A DNA stretch of 38,428 nucleotides from an uncultured Eubacterium sp. Its GTDB lineage: Bacteria > Bacillota > Clostridia > Oscillospirales > Acutalibacteraceae. Position numbers and translations under genes: made by a program. The stretch's first letter is position 1. Each line of letters starts with the position of its first letter. The notes beneath the pieces are model-generated. The model saw only the letters and a list, made by a program, of their open reading frames with translations. It had not been told where the DNA came from and ran no database searches. Positions 38,307-38,428 of this stretch are shown here, piece after piece. The DNA lies in the NCBI GenBank assembly GCA_900542875.1, contig UQPH01000012.1, forward strand, positions 1 to 38,428, in the 5' to 3' direction.

Positions 38307-38428
38307 ATGGAAGCATTAAATAAAAAAACTATCGAAGATATTGATGTTAAGGGCAAAAGAGTTCTTGCCCGTTGCGATTTTAATGTACCGCTTAAGGACG
38401 GAGAAATTACAAACGATAAGAGAATCGT
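38307..38428 (+). CDS. pgk: Phosphoglycerate kinase, 5' part (runs off the window)
   Basis: The first 40 codons of a glycolytic phosphoglycerate kinase. The sequence DIDVKGKRVLARCDFNVPLK is the family's N-terminal signature (RxDFNVPL, whose Arg and Asp bind 3-phosphoglycerate), followed by DGEITNDKRI. The remainder is outside the window. It has its own promoter and lies next to the transketolase pair, consistent with a central carbon locus. Confidence 0.95.
   Translation, partial: MEALNKKTIEDIDVKGKRVLARCDFNVPLKDGEITNDKRI

Noticed and set aside
1..38428. CRISPR array, tRNA or rRNA genes
   Set aside because: No regularly spaced repeats, tRNA cloverleaf-type sequences or conserved rRNA segments were noticed by eye; tRNAscan-SE and barrnap would be decisive.

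Overview
The window looks like a chromosomal segment of a Gram-positive anaerobic Clostridia bacterium, most likely an Oscillospiraceae/Ruminococcaceae-type gut commensal. This is inferred from the Firmicutes gene order of the ribosomal superoperon (S10-spc-alpha continuing through adk-map-infA-rpmJ-rpsM-rpsK-rpsD-rpoA-rplQ), zinc-ribbon forms of S14 and S4, strong AGGAGG ribosome binding sites, sigma-A promoters with 17-nt spacers, and a GTP-type PEP carboxykinase. No rRNA, tRNA, CRISPR array or transposase was seen.

Layout. (1) 1-3240 is a loose accessory region: a membrane-anchored endonuclease/exonuclease/phosphatase-fold protein, an XRE regulator with two membrane helices and a zinc ribbon flanked by two 64-bp direct repeats, a GNAT acetyltransferase, and a 33-codon remnant of an HTH regulator that still has its promoter. 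(2) 3245-5573 is a packed operon: nitroreductase, small lipoprotein, SdpI-like membrane protein, and a Gfo/Idh/MocA oxidoreductase broken by a one-base frameshift. (3) 5628-6494 is a PnuC-type transporter behind a strong promoter and a structured leader ending in an intrinsic terminator, the hallmark of a riboswitch or attenuator. (4) 6522-10680 is ilvD followed by three linked genes: a sortase-fold protein that has lost all three catalytic residues, a four-helix membrane protein, and a TagH/Wzt-type ABC ATPase without a permease beside it. (5) 10801-26510 is the ribosomal protein superoperon, 31 genes from rpsJ to rplQ, starting at a consensus promoter with a leader of about 320 nt that contains a terminator-like hairpin, and ending in a strong terminator. 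(6) 26508-31339 is polA-rimI-NERD-tsaD, with all genes overlapping. (7) 31401-33355 is pckG with its own promoter and terminator. (8) 33372-34668 is a divergent module: a small XRE repressor, two palindromic operators over a strong promoter, a 14-codon ORF and a membrane-anchored protein of unknown function. (9) 34685-36229 (minus strand) is a GT-C-like multispan membrane protein. (10) 36339-38428 is a split transketolase pair followed by the start of pgk.

How it works together: most of the window is housekeeping, covering translation, protein secretion (SecY), nucleotide balance (Adk), N-terminal Met removal, transcription (RpoA), replication and repair (PolA), t6A tRNA modification (TsaD), branched-chain amino acid synthesis (IlvD) and central carbon flux (PckG, transketolase, Pgk). 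The parts most worth attention are the pseudo-sortase/ABC cluster, the pnuC leader, the repeat-flanked regulator, the rpsJ leader hairpin, and the divergent repressor module with its mini-ORF.
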